Source: Caulobacteraceae bacterium
Lineage (GTDB): Bacteria > Pseudomonadota > Alphaproteobacteria > Caulobacterales > Caulobacteraceae
NCBI GenBank assembly: GCA_019695035.1
Contig: JAIBAU010000002.1
Location: 62,001 to 126,000 of the forward strand
Direction: 5' to 3'
DNA length: 64,000 bases
Below are positions 35,480-47,508 of this stretch, in pieces. The position numbers and the translations under genes are program-made. Each line of letters starts with the position of its first letter. Positions within the stretch are counted from its first letter, which is position 1. A model generated the notes under the pieces. That model saw nothing but the letters and a program-made list of their open reading frames with translations. It searched no databases and was not told the DNA's origin.

Positions 35480-35781
35480 CTTGCGGCGTGGCGGGCTGCG
35501 CAGGCGGGCATGGTCTTCTCGAGGCCTTGTCGTGGTGGGATTTCCGGCAGTCGGCCGACATTGTCCCTTGATCCGCTGGCGAAACAGAACGAGCTTTTTT
35601 CCGGCGCCCAAACGGTCTCAAAGCCCGGTTGGACGGCTCGATTTTGCGGCCAGCTCGACCCTGCTTCGCGGCGACATGAACCGAGCGCCCGGTCCGATCA
35701 CCCGCATTGCCGGCCCGCCCGTATCGCGGCCCCGCCGGGGCCTTGACGGGTGTCGCGGATCAGCCCGCAATCGACGCATAG
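35480..35781. other. Gene-free interval between two convergent terminators
   Basis: About 300 bases between the terminator of the BamE-like gene and that of hppA. Short open frames here (for example 35510-35746 on the plus strand) have Pro/Arg/Ser-rich translations with no recognisable domain and no clear ribosome-binding site. An AT-poor background contains one GCTTTTTTCC stretch near 35594. I see no RNA gene or repeat. Confidence 0.5.
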
Positions 35782-35815
35782 AAAAAGCGCCCCGGAGATC
35801 GCTCCCCGGGGCGCT
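35782..35815 (-). terminator. Intrinsic terminator after hppA
   Basis: A perfect 10-bp stem, AGCGCCCCGG (35786-35795) with CCGGGGCGCT (35806-35815), ten-base loop, then TTTTTC on the minus strand. It lies 22 bases after the hppA stop. Confidence 0.9.
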
Positions 35816-35837
35816 TCTGTTTTCAGGCCTGAACCGA

Positions 35838-37970
<2,133 letters not shown>

Positions 37971-38158
37971 AGGTACAGCGCCCCTTATGTTTGCGCGCGG
38001 ACGGCCGACGAAGGCGGCGTCCGGTCCCGGCCCAAGCGCGAGTCACGCGCCCCCCGAGGTTGAAAGACGGGCCTGTTTGCCAAAACGCCGGTGTCCGCGC
38101 AACGCCTTGTGTGGCGCGGGGAAACCACAAGGGGCCCTCGCGTGGCGCGCGAAACCGG

Positions 38159-38587
38159 TCAGCCGGGGCGGCGGGTGCGTCGCTGGGCCTGCGGCGGGGA
38201 GGTGAACTGCACCCCCGCGATGAGGCCGGGGCCGGCGATGCGGGCGGCCTCCTGCAGCATGACAGCCTTGAACCGGGCCTCGTCCAGGCGGTCGTAGTCG
38301 GTCGGCAGGTTGAAGGCGGTGCGGTGGGCGGCCCGCACGATGGCGTCGCGGAAATAGGGCTCCTTGTCCCGCAGGGCCTGGGAGTCCGCCCGGGGCGTGA
38401 GCTTCAGCCGCACGGCGCAGAAGATGTAGTTCTTGAGCCGCCGCCCCTCCATCGAGGGCACCGCCACGGGCGAGAGATCCACGTACTGCCCGACCGGCGC
38501 GCCCTTGGCGGGGGCGCCGCTGGCGTGGGCGGCGGAGGCCGAGGCGGCGAGAACGGCGGAGGCGGCGAGGATGTCACGGCGGCGCAT
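38159..38587 (-). CDS. Exported protein of unknown function, Tat-like signal
   Basis: A 142-residue product. MRRRDILAASAVLAASASAAHA looks like a twin-arginine or Sec signal with an AHA cleavage site. The mature part has LKNYIFCAVRLKLTPRADSQALRDKEPYFRDAIVRAAHRT, a pattern somewhat like the periplasmic domain of FliL (strand, acidic turn, then helix with arginine), but the match is too weak to name. It lies 45 bases after thiL on the same strand and may be the last gene of that unit. Confidence 0.65.
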   Translation of the reverse strand: MRRRDILAASAVLAASASAAHASGAPAKGAPVGQYVDLSPVAVPSMEGRRLKNYIFCAVRLKLTPRADSQALRDKEPYFRDAIVRAAHRTAFNLPTDYDRLDEARFKAVMLQEAARIAGPGLIAGVQFTSPPQAQRRTRRPG

Positions 38588-38632
38588 GCCGGGAGGATAT
38601 CCGCCGCCACGGTTAACGAGGCGTTGGCGGCC

Positions 38633-39625
38633 CTATTCGTGGACCCATCCGGCGTAGGGCGCGGGCACGGCCTGACCCTCGAACAGGACCCGCACCCCCT
38701 CCCCGCCGGTGACGCGGCCGACCGCCGTCGCCGGCAGGCCGATGCGGTGCGCGAACTTCAGGAAGGAGTCGAGGTGGTCGGCGCGCACGGCGCAGGCGAT
38801 CTCGTAATCGTCGCCGCCGGTGGCGAGGTCCAGGCGCGAGGACAGCTCGTCGGCGCGCTGCCCCAGCCAAGCCTTGGCCGCTCCCGAGAGCGGCAGGCGC
38901 TCGAGATGGATCTCGACCGCAACCTGGCTGGCGGTGGCGATGTGGGTGAGGTCCGCGATCAGGCCGTCGGAGATGTCGACCGAGGCGGCGGCATGGTCCC
39001 GCACGGCCTTGGCGAAGTCGATCCGCGGTTCCGGCAGGTGGTAACGCTTGCGCACCGCCTCGACGCGGGCGAACTCGAGGCCGGTCAGCGTGCCCTTGGC
39101 CGCCTGCAGCCCCAGCCAGCCGTCGCCGACCGAGCCTGTCACCACCAGGGCGTCCCCCGGCCGAGCTCCGGCGCGGGAGGGCGAACGGCCGTGCGGAACC
39201 CAGCCCAGCGCGGTGATCGAGACGCTGAACGGCCCGGGCGTCAGGACCGTGTCTCCCCCGAGCAGGTGCACGCCGAACTGGCGCTGATCCTCGGCCAGGC
39301 CCCGGGCGAACGCCTCGCGCTTCTCCCAGTCCGAAATTGAGTTCCAGTGCACCGCAAGCAGGTAGCCGAACGGGTCGGCTCCCTTGGCGGCGAGGTCGGA
39401 CAGATTGACCCGCAGCGCCTTGCGGGCGACCAGGTCGTAGCTGTCGTCGGGCAGGAAATGGACCCCGGCCACCAGGGCGTCCTTGGTCAGCACCAGGTCG
39501 TGTCCCGGGCGGGTCGGGATCACCGCCGCGTCGTCCAGCAGGGCCCTCGCCCCAGGTTCGCCCGCAGCAAGCGGCCGGAACAGGCGGGCGATGGTCTCGA
39601 ACTCGCCGGGACGATCGAGCGACAT
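38633..39625 (-). CDS. thiL: Thiamine-monophosphate kinase
   Basis: ThiL phosphorylates thiamine monophosphate to the active diphosphate. The 330-residue product shows the PurM-like ATP fold: LLDDAAVIPTRPGHDLVLTKDALVAGVHF, RVNLSDLAAKGADPFGYLL, GGDTVLTPGPFSVSITALG, ASVDISDGLIADLTHI and TGGDDYEIACAV. It begins five bases after the nusB stop, an order also seen in other proteobacteria. Confidence 0.95.
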   Translation of the reverse strand: MSLDRPGEFETIARLFRPLAAGEPGARALLDDAAVIPTRPGHDLVLTKDALVAGVHFLPDDSYDLVARKALRVNLSDLAAKGADPFGYLLAVHWNSISDWEKREAFARGLAEDQRQFGVHLLGGDTVLTPGPFSVSITALGWVPHGRSPSRAGARPGDALVVTGSVGDGWLGLQAAKGTLTGLEFARVEAVRKRYHLPEPRIDFAKAVRDHAAASVDISDGLIADLTHIATASQVAVEIHLERLPLSGAAKAWLGQRADELSSRLDLATGGDDYEIACAVRADHLDSFLKFAHRIGLPATAVGRVTGGEGVRVLFEGQAVPAPYAGWVHE

Positions 39626-39630
39626 GGCGC

Positions 39631-40203
39631 CTAGCGGACGTCGCGCGCGATGCCGTCCAGCGCGGCGTTCACGAACTTGGCCTCGGCGGCGTCGAAGAAG
39701 GCCTTGGCCAGCTCGACGTACTCGTCGATCACGACCTCGGTGGGGACGTCGGGCCGATGGGCCAGCTCGAAGGTCCCGGAGCGCAGGATCGCGCGCACCG
39801 TGGCGTCCAGCCGCTCCAGCCGCCAGCCCGAGGCCAGCCGCTTCACAACGGCCGGGTCGATGTCGCGCTGGTGGGCGACCACCCCGCGGACGATGTCGGC
39901 GAAGAACGCCTCGTCGGCCGCACCCAGGGTCTCCCCCTCGTCGAGGTCCGCGTCGAACCGATGGTCGGAGAACTCGCGCACCACGGCCTCGACGCCGACG
40001 CCCGAGATCTCCATCTGGTAGAGCGCCTGCACGGCGGTCAGCCGCGCGACCGTTCGGGCCCGCCGGCCGGAGGGCGCCATCTGCTGGCGCGGCTCCGGAG
40101 CCGCTTCGGGAGCCGGCGCAGACGCGGCCTCGGCCTCCTGGGCGGCGAGGCCCTCCACGTAGTCCTTGATGGACTTCAGCTTGGGTTTGGGCTGATCGCT
40201 CAT
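39631..40203 (-). CDS. nusB: Transcription antitermination factor NusB
   Basis: NusB with NusE binds boxA RNA in rRNA antitermination. The 190-residue product has an N-terminal extension of about 45 residues rich in Ala/Pro/Glu, then the NusB fold: [39 protein letters not shown] and the C-terminal [39 protein letters not shown]. Its ATGA overlaps the ribH stop. Confidence 0.95.
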   Translation of the reverse strand: MSDQPKPKLKSIKDYVEGLAAQEAEAASAPAPEAAPEPRQQMAPSGRRARTVARLTAVQALYQMEISGVGVEAVVREFSDHRFDADLDEGETLGAADEAFFADIVRGVVAHQRDIDPAVVKRLASGWRLERLDATVRAILRSGTFELAHRPDVPTEVVIDEYVELAKAFFDAAEAKFVNAALDGIARDVR

Positions 40204-40664
40204 CGCGCCCCGCCGGCCAGGTGATGCTTCAGCACGATCAGCTCCAGACAGGCCTTGGCGGCTCCACCGCCCTTGTCGCCTTCGGTCGGCCGGGCGCGGG
40301 CCCAGGCCTGGGCCTCGTCCTCCACGGTCAGCACGCCGTTGCCGATGGCCAGTCGCCGCTGCACGCCGAGGTCCATCAGTCCGCGGGCGCTCTCGCCTGC
40401 GACGGTCTCGTAATGGGTGGTCTCGCCGCGGATGACGCAGCCCAGCGCCACGTAACCGTCATAGCGGACGCCGGCGGGCTTCTGGCCGGCCTCGTCGGCC
40501 ATGGAGATGGCGATCGGGATCTCCAGCGCGCCCGGCACGGTCACCACGTCGTACTCGGCGTCGAAGGCGTCGAGCGCCGCCTTGGCGCCTTCCAGCAACG
40601 CATCCTGGATCCGCTCGTAGAAGCGGGCCTCGACGATCAGCACCTTGAGCTTGCGGTCCATCAT
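40200..40664 (-). CDS. ribH: 6,7-dimethyl-8-ribityllumazine synthase
   Basis: RibH condenses the ribitylaminouracil with 3,4-dihydroxy-2-butanone 4-phosphate. The 154-residue product has [48 protein letters not shown] and the [17 protein letters not shown] block. Typical length for the icosahedral type. The first ATG at 40664 and the next at 40661 both overlap the ribBA stop. Confidence 0.95.
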   Translation of the reverse strand: MMDRKLKVLIVEARFYERIQDALLEGAKAALDAFDAEYDVVTVPGALEIPIAISMADEAGQKPAGVRYDGYVALGCVIRGETTHYETVAGESARGLMDLGVQRRLAIGNGVLTVEDEAQAWARARPTEGDKGGGAAKACLELIVLKHHLAGGAR

Positions 40665-41791
40665 TGGGCGAAGGCCTCCCAGCCGACGATCTTGAGGCCG
40701 TAGCCTTCCAGCGCCGCGGGCCGCGGCTGGGTCGAGGACAGCGCGATCATTTCGCGCACCCCGAGGTCGAGCAGGATTTGGGCGCCCACGCCGTAGTCGC
40801 GCAGCCCCTTGGCCTGGGCGGCCGCCTTGTCGGCGCCGCTGAAACGTTGCGACAGCCAGGTGGGGCTGGGATCGCGGATGAACACCACCACCCCGGCGCC
40901 CGGGTAGTCCGAAATCGCCTTCAGCGCCGACGGCACGTAGCCGTGGCGCGGATCATTCAGCCCCAACAGGTCTGAGGCGATGTCGACCTGGTGCATGCGC
41001 ACGAGGGTCGGCTTGTCGGCCTCGGGCTTGCCCTTGAGCAGGACGGCGTGCTCGGTGCCGTCCAGGGTGTTGCGGTAGACCATGAGGCGGAAGGGTCCGC
41101 CGTGCACGCTGTCGAACGGCTGTTCCAGCACCCGCTCGACCTGCCGCTCGGTGCGGCGGCGGTAGGCGATCAGGTCCGCGATGGTGCCCACCTTCAGGCC
41201 GTGCAGCTGGGCGAAGGCCACCAGCTCGGGCAGCCGGGCCATGGAGCCGTCGTCGTTCATGATCTCGCAGATCACCCCGGCAGGGTTCAGGCCCGCCAGG
41301 CGCGAAATGTCGACTGCGGCCTCGGTGTGCCCGGCGCGGACCAGCACCCCGCCCTCGCGGGCGACCAGCGGGAACACGTGGCCGGGCGAGACGATGTCGT
41401 CCCAGTCCTTGGTCGGGTCGACGGCCACGGCGATGGTCCGGGCGCGGTCGTGGGCGCTGATGCCGGTGGTCACCCCCTCGCGGGCCTCGATGGAGACAGT
41501 GAAGGCGGTGCCCATGCCGGCCCGGTTCTCGGCCGCCATGGGGGGCAGGCGGAGCTGGCGCGCCCGCTCGCCGGTGATGGCCAGGCAGATCAGGCCGCGC
41601 GCGTGCTTGGCCATGAAGTTGATCTGGTCCGGCGTGGCCATCTGGGCCGGAATGATGACGTCGCCCTCGTTCTCGCGATCCTCGGCGTCGACGAGAATGT
41701 AGGGCCGGCCGTTGCGGGCGTCCTCGATGATGTCCTCGATCGGGGAGATCGGGCTGTCGTTCAGGTTGGCGTGGGTCTTCACGGGCGTCAT
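40661..41791 (-). CDS. ribB: 3,4-dihydroxy-2-butanone-4-phosphate synthase fused to a degenerate GTP cyclohydrolase II domain
   Basis: The N-terminal half (about residues 18-215) is a complete DHBP synthase: [61 protein letters not shown] and [15 protein letters not shown]. The C-terminal half keeps the RibA fold ([39 protein letters not shown]), but the zinc-binding cysteines of HSECLTGDVFGSLRCDC are gone (here [18 protein letters not shown]) and the RQEGRGIG loop is RDPSPTWLS. So only the DHBP synthase should be active. It is second last before ribH in the coupled operon. Confidence 0.9.
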   Translation of the reverse strand: MTPVKTHANLNDSPISPIEDIIEDARNGRPYILVDAEDRENEGDVIIPAQMATPDQINFMAKHARGLICLAITGERARQLRLPPMAAENRAGMGTAFTVSIEAREGVTTGISAHDRARTIAVAVDPTKDWDDIVSPGHVFPLVAREGGVLVRAGHTEAAVDISRLAGLNPAGVICEIMNDDGSMARLPELVAFAQLHGLKVGTIADLIAYRRRTERQVERVLEQPFDSVHGGPFRLMVYRNTLDGTEHAVLLKGKPEADKPTLVRMHQVDIASDLLGLNDPRHGYVPSALKAISDYPGAGVVVFIRDPSPTWLSQRFSGADKAAAQAKGLRDYGVGAQILLDLGVREMIALSSTQPRPAALEGYGLKIVGWEAFAQ

Positions 41792-41801
41792 GTCGGGCTT
41801 C

Positions 41802-42395
41802 CTAGGCGGTTTCCCGCCAGCGCGCGAGGTAGCGCGCCAACATATCGATTTCGAGGTTCACGCGCGAACCGGGCCGCAGCCCGCCCAGGGTGGTGACCTC
41901 CAGGGTGTGGGGGATCAGGTTGACCTCGAAGCGGTCGTCCTCGACCCGGTTCACGGTCAGGGAGACCCCCTCGATGGTGATCGAGCCCTTCTCGGCGATG
42001 AGGCGGTGCAGCGGCCGCGGCGCCCGCACCTGCAGCCGCCGGTTGGCGCCTCCGGACGGGTCGAAGGCGGTGACCTCGCCCACCCCGTCGACGTGGCCCG
42101 AGACAATGTGGCCTCCCAGCTCGTCCCCCAGGCGGGCGGCCCGCTCGAGGTTGACGCGCGTTCCCGGGGCCCAGTCGCCGAGGGTGGTGCGGTCCAGGGT
42201 CTCCTGGCTGATCTCCACGGCGAACCAGTCCGCGCCCGTCTCCACGACCGTCAGGCAGCAGCCGGCGTGGCTGATGGAGGCGCCAAGGTCGACGGAGGCG
42301 AGGTCGTAGGCCGTCTCGACCTCGAACCGGCGGGCCCGGTCCGTGTCCGCGACAGCTCGCACGCGGCCGATGTCGGTGACGATGCCGGTGAACAT
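41802..42395 (-). CDS. ribE: Riboflavin synthase alpha subunit
   Basis: The enzyme dismutates two lumazine molecules to riboflavin. The 197-residue product contains two lumazine-binding repeats: [12 protein letters not shown] with SISHAGCCLTVVE in the first, and GGHIVSGHVDGVGEV with KGSITIEGVSLTVNRV in the second. ATG 42395 shares a base with the ribD stop (TGATG). The frame is open further upstream inside ribD, but MFTGI is the invariant start. Confidence 0.95.
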   Translation of the reverse strand: MFTGIVTDIGRVRAVADTDRARRFEVETAYDLASVDLGASISHAGCCLTVVETGADWFAVEISQETLDRTTLGDWAPGTRVNLERAARLGDELGGHIVSGHVDGVGEVTAFDPSGGANRRLQVRAPRPLHRLIAEKGSITIEGVSLTVNRVEDDRFEVNLIPHTLEVTTLGGLRPGSRVNLEIDMLARYLARWRETA

Positions 42396-43135
42396 CAGAT
42401 CCTCTCGTAACGCTCCCACAGGTCGGGACCGAGCGCCTCGACCGCAACCCTGCGGAAACGGGGCGCCTCGCCCAGCGCGTTCAGGGCCATGCCGCCGACC
42501 GCCGGACGCCCCTCGGCCCCCAGCACGATCGGAGCACGGAACCATTCGATGGCGTCCACCAGGCCGGCCTTGAGGAACGAGGCGGCCACCTGTCCGCCGC
42601 CCTCGATCATCAGGCTGAAAGGCTCGCCGGTGCGGGTCGCGCGCCGGACGTCCTCGAGCTGCACCACGCCGCTTTCAGCCAGGGCTTCCAGCTGGGCGGC
42701 CACCGATTCCTGGCTGGCGGGCAGCACCTCCATGATCTCCTCGGGATCGAGGCGCTCGGCCGAAACCGTCTCGGGGGCGATGACGATGACGCCGGCGGCC
42801 AGCAGGTCCTCGCGCGCCGGCGTCGCGGCGACCACGATGGTGGGGATGCGATGGGCGGTCTGCACCAGCTTGGCGGTGGCCGGGAGGCGCTGGCGGCTGT
42901 CGAGCACGACGCGGGCCGGCTGTTCGCCCACGTAGCCGGGCAGGCGCACTGTCAGCTCCGGGTCGTCGGCCAGGGCCGTGCCGATGCCGACCAGGATCAT
43001 CTGGTGCTGGGCCCGCAGCCGGTGAACCTGTTCGCGGGCGGCCTCACCCGTGATCCAGCGGGACTCCCCGCTCGCCGTGGCGATCCGGCCGTCCAGGGAT
43101 GTGGCGAGCTTGAGGGTGACGCGGGGCAGCGTCAT
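42395..43135 (-). CDS. RibD-type reductase domain protein lacking the deaminase domain
   Basis: A 246-residue stand-alone RibD C-terminal (5-amino-6-(5-phosphoribosylamino)uracil reductase) domain: [54 protein letters not shown] and [34 protein letters not shown]. Usual RibD proteins are about 360-380 residues, with an N-terminal zinc deaminase carrying HAE and PCxxxGxxxPC; none is encoded here because nrdR ends directly upstream with a 4-base overlap. A segment of about 25 extra residues precedes the EGGG motif. The deaminase must be elsewhere. Confidence 0.85.
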   Translation of the reverse strand: MTLPRVTLKLATSLDGRIATASGESRWITGEAAREQVHRLRAQHQMILVGIGTALADDPELTVRLPGYVGEQPARVVLDSRQRLPATAKLVQTAHRIPTIVVAATPAREDLLAAGVIVIAPETVSAERLDPEEIMEVLPASQESVAAQLEALAESGVVQLEDVRRATRTGEPFSLMIEGGGQVAASFLKAGLVDAIEWFRAPIVLGAEGRPAVGGMALNALGEAPRFRRVAVEALGPDLWERYERI

Positions 43136-43593
43136 CCTTCCTCGCTCAGGCCTTCGGAGGCGAGGAAGTCGGCAAAGTCCTGGGTCTCGCGGAAGTCGCG
43201 GTACACCGAGGCGTAGCGCACGAAGGCGATCTCATCGACACCCTTGAGAGCCTTCATCACCATTTCGCCGATTACGCTTGATTTGATTTCGGTTTCTCCG
43301 AGGCTCTCAAGCTGGCGAACAATCCCGGAGATCATCTGGTCGACGCGGTCGGCGTCGACGGGGCGCTTGCGCAGGGCGATGGAGATCGAGCGTTCCAGCT
43401 TCTGCCGTTCGAACGGCAGACGCCGCCCGGAACGCTTCAGCACCATCAGCTCGCGCAGCTGGACGCGCTCGAAGGTCGTGAAACGTCCGCCGCACTGGGG
43501 ACAGGAGCGGCGGCGCCGGATCGCCGCGCCGTCCTCGGACGGGCGGGAGTCCTTCACCTGGGTGTCCAGGTTACCGCAGAAGGGACAACGCAA
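43132..43593 (-). CDS. nrdR: Transcriptional repressor NrdR
   Basis: NrdR is a zinc- and nucleotide-binding repressor of ribonucleotide reductase genes. The 153-residue product has the invariant start [22 protein letters not shown] and the second pair [15 protein letters not shown] (zinc ribbon), followed by an ATP-cone domain ([28 protein letters not shown]). The start codon is TTG at 43593, fixed by the conserved MRCPFC. It starts 25 bases after glyA and overlaps ribD. Confidence 0.96.
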   Translation of the reverse strand: MRCPFCGNLDTQVKDSRPSEDGAAIRRRRSCPQCGGRFTTFERVQLRELMVLKRSGRRLPFERQKLERSISIALRKRPVDADRVDQMISGIVRQLESLGETEIKSSVIGEMVMKALKGVDEIAFVRYASVYRDFRETQDFADFLASEGLSEEG

Positions 43594-43618
43594 GGGGTAG
43601 CGCCTCTAATGGCCTCGT

Positions 43619-44914
43619 TCAGCCATATATAGGGAAACGCTCCGTCAGGTCAGCCACCTCCTTGCGGACCCGGTCGCGCACGCCCGCGTCAGGGCTGCCG
43701 TCGTCGGTCAGGCCGTCCACGACGTCGGCGATCAGGTGGCCGATTTTCTGGAATTCGGCGACACCGAAGCCGCGGGTGGTGCCGGCGGGCGAGCCCAGCC
43801 GCACGCCCGAGGTGATGGTGAAAGGCTTGTCGTCGAACGGGACGCCGTTCTTGTTGCAGGTGATGTTGGCGTCTTCCAAGGCGATCTCGGTGGCCTTGCC
43901 GGTGGCGCCCTTGGGCCGCAGGTCGACCAGCATCAGGTGGCTGTCGGTGCCTCCCGAGACGATGGCCAGGCCCCGCTCCACCAGCACCGCCGCCAGCGCG
44001 CGGGCGTTTTCGACGCACTGGCTGGCGTAGACCCTGAATTCCGGCTTCAGCGCCTCGCCGAAGGCCACGGCCTTGGCGGCGATGACATGCTCCAGCGGCC
44101 CGCCCTGAAGGCCCGGGAACACCGCCGAATTGATCTTCTTGCCCAGTTCCTCGTCGTTGGACAGCACCAGCCCGCCGCGGGGCCCGCGCAGGGTCTTGTG
44201 GGTGGTGGAGGTGACCACGTGCGCGTGGGGCAGCGGGTCGGGGTAGGCGCCGCCTGCGACGAGGCCGGCGTAGTGGGCCATGTCGACCATGAACCAGGCG
44301 CCGATCGAGTCGGCGATCTCGCGGAAGCGCTTGAAGTCGATGTGGCGGCTGTAGGCGGAGGCGCCGGCGAGGATCAGTTTCGGCTTTTCGCGCTCGGCCA
44401 TCTCGGCGACGTGGTCGTAGTCGATCAGGTGATTGTCCTCTCGGACCCGGTAGGTCACCGGGCGGAACCACTTGCCGGACTGGTTGGCGGGCGAACCGTG
44501 GGTCAGGTGCCCGCCCGCGGCCAGATCCATGCCCAGGAAGGTGTCGCCGGGCTGCAGCAGCGCCATGAACACGGCCTGGTTGGCCTGGGCGCCTGAGTGC
44601 GGCTGCACGTTGGCGAAGGCGCAGTTGAAGAGCTTCTTCACGCGGTCGCGGGCGAGGTCCTCGGTCACGTCGACGTATTCGCAGCCGCCGTAGTAGCGCC
44701 GGCCGGGATAGCCCTCGGCGTACTTGTTGGTCAGCACCGACCCCTGGGCCTCGAGCACGGCGCGCGACACGATGTTCTCGGACGCGATCAGCTCGATCTG
44801 GGTCTGCTGGCGGTGCAGCTCGCCCTGGATGCCCTTGAAGATGTCCGGATCGGCGTCGGCCAGGCTCTTCGAGAAGAAGGCGCCATGGGTGAAGGCGGCG
44901 TTGGCGTCGGTCAC
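43619..44914 (-). CDS. glyA: Serine hydroxymethyltransferase
   Basis: GlyA interconverts serine and glycine with tetrahydrofolate. The 431-residue product has [38 protein letters not shown], the PLP lysine region [17 protein letters not shown], and [14 protein letters not shown]. Glycine from this enzyme is also the substrate of the neighbouring ALAS-type HemA. A small DUF6898 gene lies between the two, and nrdR follows. Confidence 0.96.
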   Translation of the reverse strand: MTDANAAFTHGAFFSKSLADADPDIFKGIQGELHRQQTQIELIASENIVSRAVLEAQGSVLTNKYAEGYPGRRYYGGCEYVDVTEDLARDRVKKLFNCAFANVQPHSGAQANQAVFMALLQPGDTFLGMDLAAGGHLTHGSPANQSGKWFRPVTYRVREDNHLIDYDHVAEMAEREKPKLILAGASAYSRHIDFKRFREIADSIGAWFMVDMAHYAGLVAGGAYPDPLPHAHVVTSTTHKTLRGPRGGLVLSNDEELGKKINSAVFPGLQGGPLEHVIAAKAVAFGEALKPEFRVYASQCVENARALAAVLVERGLAIVSGGTDSHLMLVDLRPKGATGKATEIALEDANITCNKNGVPFDDKPFTITSGVRLGSPAGTTRGFGVAEFQKIGHLIADVVDGLTDDGSPDAGVRDRVRKEVADLTERFPIYG

Positions 44915-44969
44915 GGGCGGAATCCTTTGGCGAGGCGTGCGCCTGTTTAGACGCCGCGCCCGGCCCGGT

Positions 44970-45167
44970 TCAACCGGCGGCTTCGATCAGCTTGAGAAGC
45001 TTGGCCACGGCGAGGCGCTCGACCGCGCCCGGTTCACGGGCGGGTCCGGCCGCGGAGGCCTCCAGGCCGGTGCGGGTGCAGACAACCGAAACCTTCAGCC
45101 ACTGGCCGCTGCGCCGATGTTCGACGATGACGCCGTCCTCAGGCCGCGACGGGCCGGCGGGCGACAT
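44970..45167 (-). CDS. DUF6898-like small protein
   Basis: A 65-residue product: [32 protein letters not shown] followed by [14 protein letters not shown]. The pattern G-x-x-x-K-V-S/T-A-x-D/T-x-T-G-x-E and the terminal R-x-A-x-x-K-L helix match DUF6898, a short alphaproteobacterial family of unknown role. The only in-frame ATG (45167) lies 29 bases inside the 3' end of hemA, so translation is probably coupled to it. Confidence 0.7.
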   Translation of the reverse strand: MSPAGPSRPEDGVIVEHRRSGQWLKVSVVCTRTGLEASAAGPAREPGAVERLAVAKLLKLIEAAG

Positions 45168-46362
45168 TGCAGCGGGTCCAGAGCGCGTCCATGGCCTCGA
45201 CCAGCCGATCCATCATCTCGTCGGTGTGGTCCGGCGAGGGGGTGAAGCGCAGGCGCTCGGTGCCGCGGGGGACGGTCGGGTAGTTGATCGGCTGCACGTA
45301 GACGCCGTGCTCGTTCAGCAGCATGTCCGAGACCATCTTGCAGTGGACCGGATCGCCGACCAGCACCGGCACGATGTGGCTGACCGAGTCCATCACCGGG
45401 ATGCCGGCGTCGCGGAAGCGCTGCTTCAGTGTGGCGGCGCGCTCCTGGTGCTGCTCGCGCCTCTCGTTGTGGGCGCGCAGGTACCGCACCGAGGCCAGGG
45501 CCCCTGCTGTCAGGGCCGGCGGCAGGCTGGTAGTGAAGATGAAGCCCGAGGCGTAGAGCCGGATCGCGTCGACCAGGTCGCGGTCGGCGGCGATGTATCC
45601 CCCCATCACCCCGAACGCCTTGCCCAGGGTTCCCTCGATGATGTCGATGTCGGCCATGACGCCGTCGCGCTGGGCCACGCCCGCGCCCTCGTGGCCGTAG
45701 AGGCCGACCGCGTGCACCTCGTCGAGGTAGGTCAGGGCGCCGTACTTCTTCGCCAGGGCGATGGTGCCGGCGAGGTCGGCGATGTCGCCGTCCATGGAGT
45801 AGACGCTCTCGAAGGCCACCAGCTTCGGCGCGTCCGCCGGAGCGGCGGCCAGCAGGGTCTCCAGGTGCTCGAGGTCGTTGTGGCGGAACACATGCCGCTC
45901 GCAGCCGCCGTTGCGGATGCCGGCGATCATGGAGGCGTGGTTCAACGCGTCGGAGAAGATGATCAGGCCCGGCAGAATCTTCTGCAGGGTGGACAGCGCC
46001 GCCTCGTTGGCGACGTAGCCCGAGGTGAACAGCAGGGCCGCTTCCTTGCCGTGCAGCGAGGCCAGTTCGGCCTCCAGCTCGTTGTGATAACGGGTGGTCC
46101 CGGAGATATTCCGCGTGCCGCCCGAGCCGGAGCCGGCTGCGTCGATCGCCTCGTGCATGGCGTCCAGCACGATGGGGTTCTGCCCCTGGCCGAGGTAGTC
46201 GTTCGAGCACCACACCACCACGTCGCGGGTCTCGCCCTGCGGCGTCGTCCAGACTGCGCGCGGGAACTCGCCGCGGCGGCGCTTCAGGTCGGCGAAGACC
46301 CGGTAGCGTCCCTCGGAACGGACCTGCTCGATGGCGATCTGGAAGGCGGCCTTGTAGTCCAT
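45139..46362 (-). CDS. hemA: 5-aminolevulinate synthase (ALAS)
   Basis: The enzyme condenses glycine and succinyl-CoA to aminolevulinate, the Shemin route used by alphaproteobacteria and mitochondria. The 407-residue product shows [63 protein letters not shown], and the PLP lysine in [15 protein letters not shown]. About 160 bases upstream without a gene should contain the promoter of the long hemA-to-thiL run; hemB is at 52 kb. Confidence 0.96.
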   Translation of the reverse strand: MDYKAAFQIAIEQVRSEGRYRVFADLKRRRGEFPRAVWTTPQGETRDVVVWCSNDYLGQGQNPIVLDAMHEAIDAAGSGSGGTRNISGTTRYHNELEAELASLHGKEAALLFTSGYVANEAALSTLQKILPGLIIFSDALNHASMIAGIRNGGCERHVFRHNDLEHLETLLAAAPADAPKLVAFESVYSMDGDIADLAGTIALAKKYGALTYLDEVHAVGLYGHEGAGVAQRDGVMADIDIIEGTLGKAFGVMGGYIAADRDLVDAIRLYASGFIFTTSLPPALTAGALASVRYLRAHNERREQHQERAATLKQRFRDAGIPVMDSVSHIVPVLVGDPVHCKMVSDMLLNEHGVYVQPINYPTVPRGTERLRFTPSPDHTDEMMDRLVEAMDALWTRCNVARRPVAA

Positions 46363-46520
46363 GAGCCCAATCTACCCTGTCCCGCTCGCCGCGAAAACGC
46401 GGACCGGGACGACTCCGAGAATTTCGGGGGCCTTCTCGCACCGGCGAGCGGCGCTGTCCACGTAGGGAAACCCCTTAGTTCGTGAACGGACGCGCATCCT
46501 TCGCGAACGGCGTCTCGGCC

Positions 46521-47417
46521 TCAGCCGGCGAGCGCCTTCAGATCCCCGCGCAGCAACTGGATGATCCCGGAAAAGTCCTTGCCGCCGAATCCCAGCCGCT
46601 CGTAGAGCGCGAACAGCGCCTCGGCCTGGGCCCCCAGCGGCGTAGTGGCCCCGGACTTGGCGGCGGCGTCCTGAGCCAGCTTGAGGTCCTTCAGCATCAT
46701 CGCGCCGGCGAACCCGCCCTCGAATCCGCGGTTCGACGGCGCGGCCGGCACAGGGCCCGGCACCGGGCAGTAGGTGGTGATCGACCAGCACTGGCCCGAG
46801 GACTTGGACGCGATGTCGAAGAAGGCCTGGCCGTCGAGGCCGAGCCGCTCGGCGAGCGCGAAGGCCTCGCAGACCCCGATCATGGAGATGCCGAGCACCA
46901 TGTTGTTGCAGATCTTGGCCGCCTGGCCGGTGCCGTGGTCGCCGGCCCGGATGGTGACCCGCGACATGGGGGCCAGAGCCTCCTCGATGCGGGGGAAGGC
47001 CTCGGCGTCGCAGCCGACCATGAAGGCCAGGGTGCCGGCGTCGGCCGCCATGGTGCCCCCCGAGACCGGCGCGTCGGCGAAGGTGAAGCCCTGTTCGCGC
47101 GCCTGGGCGGCGACCGCGCGCGCCGATTCGACGTCGATGGTCGAGCAGTCGATCAGCAGCGCGGACCGCGGCGCGTTCGGGAAGACCTCGTCGGCGTAGA
47201 CCTTCCGCACGTGCGGACCGGCCGGGAGCATGGTGATGACGACGTCGGCGTCCTTCACCGCCTCGGCGACGGAGCCGACCGGCGAACAGCCGTTGTCGGA
47301 CGCGCGCTTCAGGGCGTCGGCGCTGAGGTCGAACGCCGCGACCTGGCGGCCCGCCTTGGCCTGATTGGCGGCCATGCCGCCGCCCATGTTGCCCAGTCCG
47401 ATGAAAGCGATGCGCAT
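46521..47417 (-). CDS. mmsB: 3-hydroxyisobutyrate dehydrogenase
   Basis: MmsB oxidises 3-hydroxyisobutyrate to methylmalonate semialdehyde with NAD+ in valine breakdown. The 298-residue product has the Rossmann start FIGLGNMGGGMAANQAKAG, the catalytic region FADAPVSGGTMAADAGTLAFMVG, the lysine in GTGQAAKICNNMVLGI, and the C-terminal GGKDFSGIIQLLRG seen in genuine HIBADHs. Two other valine-pathway genes lie at 49146-51433. Confidence 0.92.
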   Translation of the reverse strand: MRIAFIGLGNMGGGMAANQAKAGRQVAAFDLSADALKRASDNGCSPVGSVAEAVKDADVVITMLPAGPHVRKVYADEVFPNAPRSALLIDCSTIDVESARAVAAQAREQGFTFADAPVSGGTMAADAGTLAFMVGCDAEAFPRIEEALAPMSRVTIRAGDHGTGQAAKICNNMVLGISMIGVCEAFALAERLGLDGQAFFDIASKSSGQCWSITTYCPVPGPVPAAPSNRGFEGGFAGAMMLKDLKLAQDAAAKSGATTPLGAQAEALFALYERLGFGGKDFSGIIQLLRGDLKALAG

Positions 47418-47508
47418 GGCCGTCCTCGACGCGAAGAGATTGACGGCTGCGGCTTACTCGCTTCGCACCGGGAAGGCTACGCCGAAGGCGGCGGCCGGCG
47501 GGCTCCGC

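Noticed and set aside
41792..41801. FMN riboswitch before ribBA
   Set aside because: The ribE-ribBA gap is only 10 bases and no riboswitch-like conserved elements are seen; the rib genes are internal to a longer operon.
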